Shown here: positions 47,328 to 56,821 of the stretch, piece after piece
Position numbering within the stretch: position 1 is the stretch's first letter
How the letters are laid out: the number at the start of each line of letters is the position of its first letter
Source of the DNA: Rhodobacter sp. SGA-6-6
Lineage (GTDB): Bacteria; Pseudomonadota; Alphaproteobacteria; Rhodobacterales; Rhodobacteraceae
DNA: 64,000 bases
Direction of reading: 5' to 3'
Assembly (NCBI RefSeq): GCF_011043545.1
Contig: NZ_JAAKGP010000001.1
Location: 124,001 to 188,000 of the forward strand
Made by a program: the position numbers and the translations under genes
Notes under the pieces: generated by a model
What the model was told of the DNA's origin: nothing
Database searches by the model: none
The model's input: only the letters and a program-made list of their open reading frames with translations

Positions 47328-48215
47328 ATGTCCAGCGAAGATGCAGGCAACCGCCGCAAGCCCGGCTCCGGCGCCCGCCCGGCGCATGTGCCGGTGTTCC
47401 GCCCCGGCCAGCCCGTCGCCGCCGACAGCGTGACGCTGGACCAGCGCACCGGGCGCGAGATCTTCCTGCCGCCGGTGGCGCTGGCCCCGTTCAACCCGGC
47501 GCGGGTCTGGGAATCGATCACCGAAACACCGGCCCAGCCCAACCTCTGGGCGCGAAACGGTCTGTTCGCGGATGCGACACAGAACCCGGTGACGCGCATC
47601 TTCGACATGCTGCGCACCCGGGTGTTGCAGACGCTGGCCAAGCAGGGCTGGACCCGGATCGCCGTCACCTCGCCCACCCATGGCTGCGGCAAGTCCTTCG
47701 TCGCGGCCAACCTGGCGCTGTCGCTGGCCCGCCTGCCCTCCTGCCGCACGGTGCTGATGGACCTGGAGCTGCGCGACCCGCAGCTGGCATCGCTGTTCGG
47801 CGTGGCCGACGCGCCGCCGATGATCGAGTTCCTGATGGGCGAGCAGCCGCTGGAAAGCCATTTCCGCCGCATCGGCCGCAACCTGGCCCTGGGGCTGAAC
47901 GGCGCGCCGGTGGAGCGGGCCTCGGAGCTGTTGCAGGACCCGGAGGTTCCCACGGCGATGGCGGCGCTGCGCGACCTGTTGCAGCCCGATGTGGTGCTGA
48001 TCGACACCCCGCCCGCGCTCGGCTCCGATGACGTGCTGTCGCTGGCCGAGGAGGTGGATGCGGTGCTGCTGGTGGTGGACGGCACCGTCACCGCGCCCGA
48101 GGACGTGCGCGCCTGCGAAAGGCTGCTGGAAGGGCGGCTGCCGCTTCTGGGCACGGTGCTGAACCGGGCGCAGGACCGGGCGATGGAACGTTACGCCTAT
48201 GGGCAGAGGGGCTGA
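47328..48215 (+). CDS. CpsD/Wzc-type ATPase (BY-kinase-like)
   Basis: A 295-residue P-loop protein of the polysaccharide co-polymerase system. Walker A is SPTHGCGKS, Walker A' is VLMDLELRDP, and Walker B is VVLIDTPPA. The N-terminal ~90 residues are proline-rich and probably disordered. The C-terminus ERYAYGQRG has two tyrosines rather than the usual tyrosine cluster. It is separated by 3 bp from the wzz-like gene, so it forms a split Wzc: ATPase plus membrane partner. It would control chain length and export through phosphorylation or ATP-driven assembly. Confidence 0.88.
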   Translation: MSSEDAGNRRKPGSGARPAHVPVFRPGQPVAADSVTLDQRTGREIFLPPVALAPFNPARVWESITETPAQPNLWARNGLFADATQNPVTRIFDMLRTRVLQTLAKQGWTRIAVTSPTHGCGKSFVAANLALSLARLPSCRTVLMDLELRDPQLASLFGVADAPPMIEFLMGEQPLESHFRRIGRNLALGLNGAPVERASELLQDPEVPTAMAALRDLLQPDVVLIDTPPALGSDDVLSLAEEVDAVLLVVDGTVTAPEDVRACERLLEGRLPLLGTVLNRAQDRAMERYAYGQRG

Positions 48216-48218
48216 TCC

Positions 48219-49538
48219 ATGGGCCAGATCCAGACCCTCGAAGACCTGATCGGCTTCCTGCGCCGGCGGTTCTGGCTGATCCTCGCCGTGGCGGTGCTCG
48301 GCGCGGCGGTCTCGGCGATCTATGCCAAGACCCGGCCCGACAGCTACGAAGCCTTCGCGGTGATCGAGGTGCAGGGCGCGCAGGTGTCCGAGCAGGCCGG
48401 CCCCGGCTCGGCCCAGCTGCTGCAATCCATCGAGCAGCGGTTGACCACGCGCGAGAACCTGCTGGCGGTGATCGATCGCCACGGGCTCTACGCCGACCTG
48501 CCGGCGCTGTCCGACGACGAGCGCGCCGCGCTGCTGCGCCGCAACATCGGCTTCGAGGGCATCGCGGCGGCGGGGAACAACCCCTATGGCGGGCCGGTGC
48601 AGCTGTCGGCGATCATCATCCGCGCCAGCGACGGCGATGCCGGGCTGGCCGCCCGGGTGGCGAACGATTTCGCGCAAGGGGTGCTGGACATGTCCTCCAC
48701 GGGCAAGCTGGAGCAGGCCCGCGACACCCTGGCCTTCTACCAGGAGGAGGAGCGACGGCTGTCGGCCGAGATCGCCGCGGTGGAGGCCGAGGTGGCCGAC
48801 TACAAGAACGCCCACGACCTGTCCGGCATGGCCGAGGCGCGGCGGGACGAGCTGGTCTCGGTCGAGGCCGACCTGCGGCGGCTGGACCAGGACCTCGTCG
48901 CGCTGATGGAAGAACAGCGCCAGCTGTCCGCCAAGGGCACTCTGCGGGCGACCGAGCAGCGGCGCCTGCAGGATCTGGACGCGCAGATCGCCGTGCTGAC
49001 GGAACAGAAGGCGGCGCTGGCCGCGCGCCGGTCGGAACTGGCCGCGGCGCTGGCCGGTCAGCCCGAGGTGGAACGCGCGCTGGCCGGCTACCAGCGCCAG
49101 CTGGACCAGCTGAACGACAGCCTCGGCGTGGTGACCGCCCGGCTGACCGAGGCCGAGACCGCCGCCAAGCTGGCCGAGCGGCAGCAGGGCGAGCGTTTCG
49201 CGCTGCTGGACCGGGCGGTGACGCCGGAGCATCCGGTCGGATCGGGCGGCAAGAAGCTGTTCATGGCGGGCAGCATGGCCAGCCTGCTGGCCGGGCTGGC
49301 GCTGGCCTTCCTGCTGGACCTGATGAAGCCGGTGGTCCGCACCTCGGCGCAGATGGAGCGCCAGCTGGGCCTGCGCCCGATCGTGGCGATCCCGGAGTTG
49401 GACCTGCCGGGGCGGAAACGCCGCGGCGGCGGTCCGCGCCTGGGAGAGATGCGGCAGAAGGTGCTGGCACTGCCGCGGGCGGTGCTGGTCTGTTCGGCGC
49501 TGACGGGGCTGGTGGTGGTGGTCGCCGCGCTGGCCTGA
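48219..49538 (+). CDS. Wzz/GumC-like polysaccharide co-polymerase
   Basis: A 439-residue inner-membrane protein. One N-terminal helix (FWLILAVAVLGAAVSAIYA) is followed by a long periplasmic coiled coil (about residues 160-320, rich in E, R, A and L). A second helix, near residue 350, has the LFMAGSMASLLAGLALAFL stretch, and a hydrophobic C-terminal segment ends the protein. Fits the PCP-2a class partnered with the ATPase upstream. Ends just before a strong bidirectional terminator. Confidence 0.92.
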   Translation: MGQIQTLEDLIGFLRRRFWLILAVAVLGAAVSAIYAKTRPDSYEAFAVIEVQGAQVSEQAGPGSAQLLQSIEQRLTTRENLLAVIDRHGLYADLPALSDDERAALLRRNIGFEGIAAAGNNPYGGPVQLSAIIIRASDGDAGLAARVANDFAQGVLDMSSTGKLEQARDTLAFYQEEERRLSAEIAAVEAEVADYKNAHDLSGMAEARRDELVSVEADLRRLDQDLVALMEEQRQLSAKGTLRATEQRRLQDLDAQIAVLTEQKAALAARRSELAAALAGQPEVERALAGYQRQLDQLNDSLGVVTARLTEAETAAKLAERQQGERFALLDRAVTPEHPVGSGGKKLFMAGSMASLLAGLALAFLLDLMKPVVRTSAQMERQLGLRPIVAIPELDLPGRKRRGGGPRLGEMRQKVLALPRAVLVCSALTGLVVVVAALA

Positions 49539-49551
49539 CCCCCGGACAAGC

Positions 49552-49577
49552 AAAGGCCCGCCGGGGGCGAGCCTTTT
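49552..49577. terminator. Bidirectional rho-independent terminator
   Basis: AAAGGC and GCCTTT pair, with inner CGCC/GGCG around a GGG loop and one mismatch. TTTT on one side and AAA on the other give T-runs in both directions. It lies between convergent wzz-like and exoY-like genes, so it serves both. Confidence 0.85.
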
Positions 49578-49594
49578 CCATCGACAGCGGAATG

Positions 49595-50323
49595 TCAGCA
49601 GCCGGTGCCCTTCAGCACCACGCCCACGGTGCGGGCCAGGATGCGCAGGTCGGTCATCAGCCCGACCTCCGCCTCATAGGCGGTGTCGAATTCGGCCCGG
49701 GCCTCGAAGGTGGTCTTGTTGCGGCCGGCGGTCTGCCAGTAGCCGGTGACGCCGGGGCGCAGCCGGTAATAGGCCTCGCCCGGATAGAGCGCCTGCTGGT
49801 TCAGCATCATCGGCCGCGGTCCGACCAGGCTCATGTCGCCCTTCAGCACGTTCCACAGCTGGGGCAGCTCATCCAGCGAGGACTTGCGCAGGAACTGCCC
49901 GAAGGGGGTGACCCGCGGGTCGTTTCGCAGCTTCTGGGTGCTGTCCCATTCGGCGCGGGCAGCCGGGTTCTCGGCCAGATAGGCCTCCATCCGCTCGTCG
50001 GCGTCGTTGACCATGCTGCGCAGCTTCCACATGCGGAAGGGCTTGCCGCCCCGGCCGACGCGGACCTGGCTGTAGAACGGCCGGCCGCCGTCGCGCGCCA
50101 CCAGCACCGCCATCGCGGCGACCATCGGCACCACCACCGGCGCCGCGGCGAGGATGGCGGCGATGTCGAGCAGTCGCTTGCAGCAGCTGCGGTAGATCCC
50201 GCGGCGGGGCGGCGCGATGCGCAGCGCCTTGCCCGGCGCGACGGCCTGCGGCTCCGTCACGGCCATGGGCAGCGCGGGCGGCAGGGCGGGCCCGGCCTGG
50301 AACTCGGGAAAGCTGATGGTCAT
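49595..50323 (-). CDS. Initiating sugar transferase (ExoY/WcaJ type)
   Basis: A 242-residue polyprenyl-phosphate hexose-1-phosphate transferase. A membrane helix ([20 protein letters not shown]) is followed by the catalytic domain with [37 protein letters not shown] and [12 protein letters not shown]. It attaches the first sugar of the repeat unit to undecaprenyl phosphate. ATG 50321-50323 was chosen; a GTG at 50341 is in frame. It is transcribed alone on the minus strand. Confidence 0.94.
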   Translation of the reverse strand: MTISFPEFQAGPALPPALPMAVTEPQAVAPGKALRIAPPRRGIYRSCCKRLLDIAAILAAAPVVVPMVAAMAVLVARDGGRPFYSQVRVGRGGKPFRMWKLRSMVNDADERMEAYLAENPAARAEWDSTQKLRNDPRVTPFGQFLRKSSLDELPQLWNVLKGDMSLVGPRPMMLNQQALYPGEAYYRLRPGVTGYWQTAGRNKTTFEARAEFDTAYEAEVGLMTDLRILARTVGVVLKGTGC

Positions 50324-50727
50324 TGTCAGCGCCCCGCGCACAATAGCGGCAGCCTGGCGGCCAGCCGGTCGCCCCGGCCGGCGATGGCCGGTCGAAACTT
50401 TTCAATCTTCTTGCGCTCTTGGCAGCACATGACATGCACTCGGATAGAACGCCCCCAAGGCCCATTTTATCCGTTGCGCGCCGGGCTTGACCATGGGGCA
50501 AACCAGGGCCCCGCCACATTAACGCCACGTTTTCCGTAATTTGTTGCCCGATTTTCGTCACAATGTTTGACGTTGCGAAACACACTCAACCGAAGGGAGA
50601 TCGGTCGCCAGTGCCCCGCTTTCAGGTTGTCCGGATGATTCGCCGGGCATCGCCGGCGGCGAGGTCCGCGAGACAGGACCCTTCGCCGGGACCACGGCCC
50701 TCAGGGCCGTTTCCAGCCCCGAAACAA
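50324..50727. promoter_or_regulatory. Upstream region of the exoY-like gene
   Basis: A 404-bp region with an AT-richer part at about 50395-50590, including GTTTGACGTTGCG and TTTTCCGTAATTTGTTG. It should carry the promoter of the sugar-transferase gene. No perfect inverted repeat was seen and no coding frame is convincing. The more GC-rich part at 50630-50727 leads to the 3' end of a small membrane-protein gene. Confidence 0.4.
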
Positions 50728-50907
50728 TCAGGCCCGCCGCGCCCTTTGCCCGGCCGAGAGCGCCTGGCAGAGGAAGGCCAGCACGCCGCAGCATCCCGCC
50801 AGGCTGTAGGACAGCAGCGTCACCACCGGCGGATGGCCCGAAAGGACCGAGGCCAGCAGGCCCAGCGATCCGCCCGTCACCGCGGAGAAAACGACACCTG
50901 GCAGCAC
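50728..50907 (-). CDS. 59-aa membrane protein, unknown function
   Basis: A small frame starting at GTG 50905-50907, preceded by GGGAGGAT about eleven bases upstream. Two hydrophobic helices: VVFSAVTGGSLGLLASVL and VVTLLSYSLAGCCGVLAFL. A short basic tail follows. The composition and two-helix layout look like the small conserved membrane proteins common in Rhodobacteraceae, but no named family was recognised. It sits alone between rfbA and the exoY-like gene on the same strand. Confidence 0.55.
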   Translation of the reverse strand: MLPGVVFSAVTGGSLGLLASVLSGHPPVVTLLSYSLAGCCGVLAFLCQALSAGQRARRA

Positions 50908-51038
50908 GAAGGACGATCCTCCCGGAAAAACGCCTCAGGGTTGATATGACTGGGATATTGTGCGCGAACTGGCACCTTTTCCAGCGCCTTCTTCAGCATC
51001 GCACCGCAAAAGTTAATTTTCCGGAAACAAAGGACGGT

Positions 51039-51932
51039 TTATCCGCGGCCCTCCGCCTGCTCCTTCAGAAGCCCGGCAAGATATTGCCCATAGGCGTTCT
51101 TCTGGAACATCCGGGCGCGGGCGGCCAGCTGGTCGCGGTCGATCCAGCCCTGGGTGAAGGCGATCTCGTCGGGGCAGCCGACCTGAAGTCCCTGCCGCTC
51201 CTGCAGGGTGCGGACGAAATTGCCGGCGTCCAGCAGACTGCCATGGGTGCCGGTGTCCAGCCAGGCGAAACCGCGGCCCATGCGCTCGACCGACAGGCTG
51301 CCCTCGGCGCGGTAAAGCTCCAGCAGGTCGGTGATCTCCAGCTCGCCGCGGGGCGAGGGCCGGATCTGCCGCGCCAGCCGCGGCGCGCGCTGGTCGAGGT
51401 AGTAGAGCCCGGTCACCGCGAAATGCGACGGCGGCACCTCGGGTTTCTCGACGATGGCGCGGACCCGGCCCTCGTCGTCGAAATCCACCACGCCGTAGCG
51501 TTCGGGATCGGCGACATGGTAGCCGAAGACCGTGCCGCCCTCGCCCTGCGCATCGGCGGCGGCCAGCATCCCGGGCAGGCCGTGGCCGAAGAAGATGTTG
51601 TCGCCCAGGACCATGGCCGAAGGCGCGCCGTCCAGGAAGTCCTCGGCCAGCAGATAGGCCTGCGCCAGCCCCTCGGGATTGGGCTGCACGATCCAGGTCA
51701 GCGACAGGCCCCACTGGCTGCCGTCGCCCAGGAGGCGCTGGAATTGCGCCTGGTCTTCGGGCGTGGTGATCATGGCGATCTCGCGGATGCCGCCCAGCAT
51801 CAGCACCGACAGCGGGTAGTAGACCATCGGCTTGTCGTGCACCGGCAGCAGCTGCTTCGACACCCCCATGGTGATCGGGTAAAGCCGCGTGCCGGAGCCT
51901 CCGGCCAGGATGATGCCCTTGCGTTCGGTCAT
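51039..51932 (-). CDS. rfbA: Glucose-1-phosphate thymidylyltransferase
   Basis: A 297-residue enzyme making dTDP-glucose from dTTP and glucose-1-phosphate, the first step to dTDP-L-rhamnose. Signature: ILAGGSGTRLYPIT and KQLLPVHDKPMVYYPLS. LGDNIFFGHG and GWIDRDQL also match. ATG 51930-51932 overlaps the rfbD stop by four bases. It is the last gene of the minus-strand rfbC-rfbB-ydcF-rfbD-rfbA operon. Confidence 0.97.
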   Translation of the reverse strand: MTERKGIILAGGSGTRLYPITMGVSKQLLPVHDKPMVYYPLSVLMLGGIREIAMITTPEDQAQFQRLLGDGSQWGLSLTWIVQPNPEGLAQAYLLAEDFLDGAPSAMVLGDNIFFGHGLPGMLAAADAQGEGGTVFGYHVADPERYGVVDFDDEGRVRAIVEKPEVPPSHFAVTGLYYLDQRAPRLARQIRPSPRGELEITDLLELYRAEGSLSVERMGRGFAWLDTGTHGSLLDAGNFVRTLQERQGLQVGCPDEIAFTQGWIDRDQLAARARMFQKNAYGQYLAGLLKEQAEGRG

Positions 51933-52777
51933 GCGTTCAACTCCCGCAGAATGTCGTCGAGGCCCGCCCGCCAGTCGGGGCGGCGGATGCCGAAGTCCCG
52001 CTCCAGGGCGCTGCAATCCAGCCGGGAATTGGCCGGGCGGCGGGCGGGGGTCGGGTAGGCGCTGGTCGGAATGTCGGTGATGGCGCAGGCCAGGCCGGCG
52101 CGGGCCATGATCTCCCGCGCGAAATCCGCCCAGCTGGTGTCGGGCGCGCCCGAGAAATGATGGGTGCCGCCGGGGGCGCCCTGCAGCAGGGCGCTGGCCG
52201 CTGTCAGCAGCGCATCGGCGATGGCGGCGGCGGGGGTCGGCCCGCCGATCTGGTCTGCCACCACGTTCAGCGTCTCGCGCTCGCGCCCCAGCCGCAGCAT
52301 GGTCTTGACGAAATTCGCACCATGGGCCGAGACGACCCAGCTGGTCCGCAGGATCAGGTGCCGCGCGCCGCTGTCGCGCAGGCCGACCTCCCCCGCCAGC
52401 TTCGACCGGCCATAGGCGCCGAGCGGCCCGGTCGGGTCCTCCGGCCGGAAGGGCCGGTCGCCCGAACCGTCGAAGACATAGTCGGTCGAGACATGCAGGA
52501 AGGGCACCCCCTGCGCCGCGCAGGCCCGCGCCATGGCGGCAGGGGCATCGCCGTTGACCACCGTCGCCGCGGCCTCCTCGGCCTCGGCCTTGTCCACCGC
52601 AGTCCAGGCGGCGGCGTTGATCACCGCGTCGCAGTCCCCCACCCGGGCCGCGCAGGCAGCCGGGTCCATGAGATCCGCCTCCTCGCGCCCGAGGAACCGC
52701 GCCGTCGCGCCCTCCGGCAGCCGCCGCGCCAGTTCCGTCGCCACCTGCCCCGTGCGCCCGAAGACCAGAAGCCTCAT
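51929..52777 (-). CDS. rfbD: dTDP-4-dehydrorhamnose reductase
   Basis: A 282-residue extended SDR for the final reduction to dTDP-L-rhamnose. N-terminal cofactor loop RLLVFGRTGQVATEL, VINAAAWTAVDKAE, STDYVFDG, and the catalytic YGRSKLAGE. The stop overlaps rfbA by four bases, and the start is one base from the preceding YdcF-like stop. Confidence 0.96.
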   Translation of the reverse strand: MRLLVFGRTGQVATELARRLPEGATARFLGREEADLMDPAACAARVGDCDAVINAAAWTAVDKAEAEEAAATVVNGDAPAAMARACAAQGVPFLHVSTDYVFDGSGDRPFRPEDPTGPLGAYGRSKLAGEVGLRDSGARHLILRTSWVVSAHGANFVKTMLRLGRERETLNVVADQIGGPTPAAAIADALLTAASALLQGAPGGTHHFSGAPDTSWADFAREIMARAGLACAITDIPTSAYPTPARRPANSRLDCSALERDFGIRRPDWRAGLDDILRELNA

Positions 52778-52778
52778 C

Positions 52779-53561
52779 TCATTTCCCCGCCATGCGATAG
52801 GCCAGCAGGCCCAGGTATTCCTTCAGCGCCACGTCCACGTCCTGCAGATGGTCGTCCAGCCGCCATTCCGCCCGGAAGGTCTGCCCGCCCGAGCGGAAGT
52901 CGACCGGATAGGGGATCAGCCCGGTCCAGCCGTTGCGGCGGAAGGTCTCCACCGACCGCGGCATGTGGAAGGCGGACGTCACCAGGATCCAGACCTGCCC
53001 CTCCTGCGGGGCGATCATCTCCCGGGTGAAGATCGCGTTTTCCGAGGTGTTGCGCGAACGGTCCTCCAGCAGGATCTGCGCTTCGGGCACGCCCAGCGAC
53101 AGCCACAGCGCCCGGGTCATCCTTGACGGCGTCTGCGAGGCATCGCTGTAGACCAGGCTCGCCGCCCCGCCGGTGAAGATCAGCTTCGCCTCCGGGTAGC
53201 GGCGCGCCAGTTCCACCCCCGCCGTCATCCGCTCGCCGCCCTCGTTCAGCCCGGGGATGCCCCAGCGGGCGAAGGAGCCGGTGTCCTCGGCGCCGCCGAG
53301 GACGATGATGCCGTCGACATGGGCGGGCAGGTCCGGGTTGGCGGGATACTGCCCTTCAAGCGCGCCAAGGATCGGCGTGCCCAGGGGAAACACCGTCAGC
53401 GCCAGCAGCGCCACGAAGACCACGGCGACCAGCCGCCGCATCGCCCGGATGCGCCCCGCCGCCCCGGCCAGCAACGCCAGCGCCAGCAGGAGTACGATCC
53501 AGGTCTCCGCCCGCGCCGCCATGCCCAGCGTCTTCGAGGCGATGAAGAACAGGCTGTCCAT
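52779..53561 (-). CDS. YdcF/ElyC/SanA-like DUF218 membrane protein
   Basis: A 260-residue protein with two N-terminal helices (WIVLLLALALLAGAAG; LVAVVFVALLALTVFP) and a DUF218 domain containing GIIVLGGAEDTG, GVELARRYPEAKLIFTGG and EDRSRNTSENA. Members such as ElyC affect envelope polymer metabolism, but the reaction is unclear. ATG 53559-53561 shares one base with the rfbB stop. It is embedded in the rhamnose operon with no spacing, which suggests a role in use of lipid-linked rhamnose intermediates. Confidence 0.88.
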   Translation of the reverse strand: MDSLFFIASKTLGMAARAETWIVLLLALALLAGAAGRIRAMRRLVAVVFVALLALTVFPLGTPILGALEGQYPANPDLPAHVDGIIVLGGAEDTGSFARWGIPGLNEGGERMTAGVELARRYPEAKLIFTGGAASLVYSDASQTPSRMTRALWLSLGVPEAQILLEDRSRNTSENAIFTREMIAPQEGQVWILVTSAFHMPRSVETFRRNGWTGLIPYPVDFRSGGQTFRAEWRLDDHLQDVDVALKEYLGLLAYRMAGK

Positions 53562-54610
53562 CAGGCGCCGCTGTTGGCCGTGCCCAGCCTTTCGCCCACC
53601 CCCTGCCGCGCCAGCAGCGGGCGCCACCAGTCCTCGTTGTCCAGATACCAGCGCACGGTGCGGCGCAGGCCCTCCTCCACCGTCACCGAGGGCCGCCAGC
53701 CCAGTTCCTCGCGGATGCGGGAAGGGTCGATGGCGTAGCGGGCGTCGTGGCCCGGGCGGTCGGCGACGAAGGCGATCTGGTCGGCGTAGGAACCGGCCTT
53801 CGGCTTCATCTCGTCCAGCAGTGCGCAGATGGTGCGCACGAGGTCGATGTTGCGGCGCTCGTTCTCGCCGCCGATGTTGTAGCTGCGGCCGACCGCGCCC
53901 TTCTCCACCACCAGAAGCAGGGCGTCGGCGTGATCCTCGACATACAGCCAGTCGCGCACGTTTTCGCCCTTGCCGTAGACCGGGATCGGCCGGCCGTGCA
54001 GGGCGTTCAGGATCACCACCGGGATCAGCTTTTCCGGGAAGTGATAGGGGCCGTAGTTGTTCGAGCAGTTGGTCAGCAGCACCGGCAGGCCGTAGGTCTC
54101 GTGCCAGGCCCGGACCAGATGGTCGCTGGCCGCCTTGGACGCCGAATAGGGGCTGCGCGGGTCGTAGGGCGTCTCCTCGGTGAACTGGCCCTCGGCGCCG
54201 AGGCTGCCGAACACCTCGTCGGTGGAGATGTGGTGGAAGCGGAAGCCCGCGGGCCGGCCCGCGCCGGCCCAGAAGGTCCGCGCGGCCTCCAGCATGTTGT
54301 AGGTGCCGTTGACGTTGGTCAGGATGAAATCGCCCGGCCCGTCGATGGAGCGGTCGACATGGCTCTCCGCCGCCAGGTGCATCACCGCATCGGGGCGGTG
54401 GGTGGCGAAGATGCGGTCCAGCGCGGCGCGGTCGCGGATGTCGGCCTTCTCGAAGGAATAGAGGTTGGACTGCGCCACCGGCGCGACATTGGCCTCGCAG
54501 GCGGCATAGGTCATGGCATCCAGGTTCACCACCTCATGCCCGCGCGCCACCGCCAGCCGCACCACGGCCGAGCCGATGAACCCCGCGCCCCCGGTCACCA
54601 GAAGCTTCAT
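53561..54610 (-). CDS. rfbB: dTDP-glucose 4,6-dehydratase
   Basis: A 349-residue NAD-dependent SDR for the second rhamnose step. N-terminus [41 protein letters not shown] with the dehydratase Asp-Glu pair; [14 protein letters not shown] with the catalytic Tyr and Lys. ATG 54608-54610 was chosen over the longer frame; it overlaps the rfbC stop by four bases. Confidence 0.97.
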   Translation of the reverse strand: MKLLVTGGAGFIGSAVVRLAVARGHEVVNLDAMTYAACEANVAPVAQSNLYSFEKADIRDRAALDRIFATHRPDAVMHLAAESHVDRSIDGPGDFILTNVNGTYNMLEAARTFWAGAGRPAGFRFHHISTDEVFGSLGAEGQFTEETPYDPRSPYSASKAASDHLVRAWHETYGLPVLLTNCSNNYGPYHFPEKLIPVVILNALHGRPIPVYGKGENVRDWLYVEDHADALLLVVEKGAVGRSYNIGGENERRNIDLVRTICALLDEMKPKAGSYADQIAFVADRPGHDARYAIDPSRIREELGWRPSVTVEEGLRRTVRWYLDNEDWWRPLLARQGVGERLGTANSGA

Positions 54611-55170
54611 TTGCCGCCCTCCCAGCGGAAGGGCCGCGGAGCGTCGGCCAGCAGCGGCGCCTTCGCATCCTTGTCGGACAGCACCGGCGCCGAGACGCCC
54701 CAGTCGATGCCGATCTGCGGGTCGTCCCACCGCACCGCGCCATCGCAGTCCGGCGCGTAGACGTCGCTGCACTTGTATTGCACCTCGGTGCCGTCGGTCA
54801 GCGTCACGAAGCCGTGCAGGAAGCCCTTCGGCACCAGAAGCTGCCGGCCGTTCTCTGCCGTCAGCTCTATCCCTACCCATTTGCCGAAGGTCGGCGAGCC
54901 GTCGCGGAAATCCACCGCGACGTCGAGGATCGCCCCGCGCGAACAGCGCACCAGCTTGTCCTGCGCCCGCGGCGGGGACTGGTAGTGCAACCCGCGCAGG
55001 GTGCCCTTCTGCGCGCTGAAGGAGTGGTTGTCCTGCACCCAGTCCAGCGCGAGCCCCGCCTCGGCCATCCTGGACGCGCTGAAGGTTTCCATGAACCAGC
55101 CCCGCGCATCGCCGAAGCGGCGGGGGGTCAGGATCAGCACGCCGGGCAGGGGGGTGTCTTCGATGCGCAT
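54607..55170 (-). CDS. rfbC: dTDP-4-dehydrorhamnose 3,5-epimerase
   Basis: A 187-residue cupin enzyme that epimerises C3 and C5. Signature: [33 protein letters not shown] with the catalytic His, and [11 protein letters not shown]. The start is ATG 55168-55170; an in-frame GTG at 55177-55179 would add three residues. This is the first gene of the dTDP-rhamnose operon. The 136-bp gap upstream should carry its promoter. Confidence 0.96.
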   Translation of the reverse strand: MRIEDTPLPGVLILTPRRFGDARGWFMETFSASRMAEAGLALDWVQDNHSFSAQKGTLRGLHYQSPPRAQDKLVRCSRGAILDVAVDFRDGSPTFGKWVGIELTAENGRQLLVPKGFLHGFVTLTDGTEVQYKCSDVYAPDCDGAVRWDDPQIGIDWGVSAPVLSDKDAKAPLLADAPRPFRWEGGK

Positions 55171-55306
55171 GTCACTCACGGGGTCAACGGATCAATCGCT
55201 GCAAGGACATAGCGCAGGATCGCCGCCGATCCTAGAGGCGCCGCTTGCGGTGGCGGAAGGCGGTTGCCTGCGCCCGGGGTTCGGGTGTCTGCACGGCGGC
55301 CCGCGG

Positions 55307-56641
55307 TCACGGCGGAAACAGTCCGGCCAGCGCCTGATGGTTCGCCGCGACCACTCCGGCGGCCAGCGCCAGCGCCAGCGCGCCCATCGACAGATCGTGC
55401 CGCATGTCCCAGACGCCGTGGCGGCGGGCCAGCCGGGCGATCAGCGGCAGGGTCGCCACACCGGCCAGCCCCTGCCCCAAGAGCGCGCCGCCGAGGCCCG
55501 CCCAATGCGCCCCGGCAAGGAAGGCCAGCGTCTGCACCGCCGCGCGGGCGGCGATCAGCGCGAAATAGCCGCGGCCGTCGCCCGCCGCCAGCGCCGACTG
55601 GTCGTAGGTCATCCCCACGATCCCCGGCATCTGCACCAGCGCCACCGCCGTCACGATCGCCCCCGCGGCCAGATAGCGGTCGTCATACAAGAGCCGCACC
55701 AGCGGCCCTCCGGCGAAGGCCAGCGCCGCCAGCGCCAGCAGCACCCCGGCCGTCAGCGCCCACCGCGCCCGGTTCAGCCGCGCCCCGCCCCGGCCCTCGG
55801 CCCGGGCGCGGTAGAGCGGGATCATCACCCGCGCCACCACCGCCCCGGCCAGCAGCGCCGGGAAAGAGGCGAGGAAATAGCCGATGTTGTAGACGCCCAG
55901 AGCCTCCAGGCTCAGGTAGCCGCCGAGGATCGCCTTGTCGCCCTGCGCCAGCAGGAAGCCGCAGAGCGTCGACAGGAAGATCCACTTGCCGAAATGGATC
56001 AGCTCCCGCGCCGCCATAGCCTCCCAGCGGAAGCGGTTGGCCTGCCCCGGCAGCCCGATCCAGCACAGCGCCAGCTTCGCCGCCGATCCGATCACCGCGC
56101 CGATCACCAGCGCCCAGACCGAGGGCCAGACCGCCGCCAGCGCCACCATGGCGGCGATGCCGATCACCTGCGCCAGCAGGTCCAGCGCCGTCAGCCGCCC
56201 CAGCATCAGGTGCCGGTTCGCGGTGTCGATCCGGGTCGGGTTGAAGCCGGCGACCAGCAGCGTCAGCCCCGCCACCGGCAGAAGCTGCCGCAGTTCCGGC
56301 GCTTCCCAGACCGCCGCCAGCGGCCAGGCCAGGGCGCAGGTCAGCAGCCAGAGCAGCACCCCGCGGCCGACGTTCACCGTCCAGGCGGTGTCCAGGAAGG
56401 CCGGCTCGTCGCCGCGCGGGCTGCGGCTGATCGCCGGGCCGATGCCGGTGTCGGAGAACATCTGCAACCCGACCAGCACCACCGAGACCAGCGCCATCAG
56501 CCCGAAGGCCTCGGGGAACAGCAGCCGCGTCAGGATCAGGTTGGAGGCCAGCCGCAGCCCCTGCGCGATCACATAGGACCCCGCCGTCAGCGCCGATCCC
56601 CGCAGCGCGCGGCCCGTCAGGCCCGATCCCTGTTCCCGCAT
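55307..56641 (-). CDS. Wzx-like polysaccharide flippase
   Basis: A 444-residue polytopic protein of the MOP/Polysacc_synt superfamily with about twelve helices. The N-terminal region has ALRGSALTAGSYVIAQGLRLASNLILTR split over the first helix pair, then LLFPEAFGLMALVS. It would move undecaprenyl-linked repeat units across the inner membrane. ATG 56639-56641 (MREQGSG) was chosen; ATG 56678-56680 would add 13 residues. Divergent from the GT1 gene across about 180 bp. Confidence 0.9.
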   Translation of the reverse strand: MREQGSGLTGRALRGSALTAGSYVIAQGLRLASNLILTRLLFPEAFGLMALVSVVLVGLQMFSDTGIGPAISRSPRGDEPAFLDTAWTVNVGRGVLLWLLTCALAWPLAAVWEAPELRQLLPVAGLTLLVAGFNPTRIDTANRHLMLGRLTALDLLAQVIGIAAMVALAAVWPSVWALVIGAVIGSAAKLALCWIGLPGQANRFRWEAMAARELIHFGKWIFLSTLCGFLLAQGDKAILGGYLSLEALGVYNIGYFLASFPALLAGAVVARVMIPLYRARAEGRGGARLNRARWALTAGVLLALAALAFAGGPLVRLLYDDRYLAAGAIVTAVALVQMPGIVGMTYDQSALAAGDGRGYFALIAARAAVQTLAFLAGAHWAGLGGALLGQGLAGVATLPLIARLARRHGVWDMRHDLSMGALALALAAGVVAANHQALAGLFPP

Positions 56642-56821
56642 CGCATCCGCCCCGTCCGCCGCGGCGGACCCTAAGGCCATGCCGCGGCGCCGGTCAAGGC
56701 AGCGGCCATGACCGCGCTGCATCACTCCGACCGCGTTTCGGCCGCGGCCCGCCTCTCCCCTTGCATCCGGGCGCGGCCGCCCCGATGCTGCCTCGGCCCC
56801 CTGCCAGAGGCCCCGCCCGCC

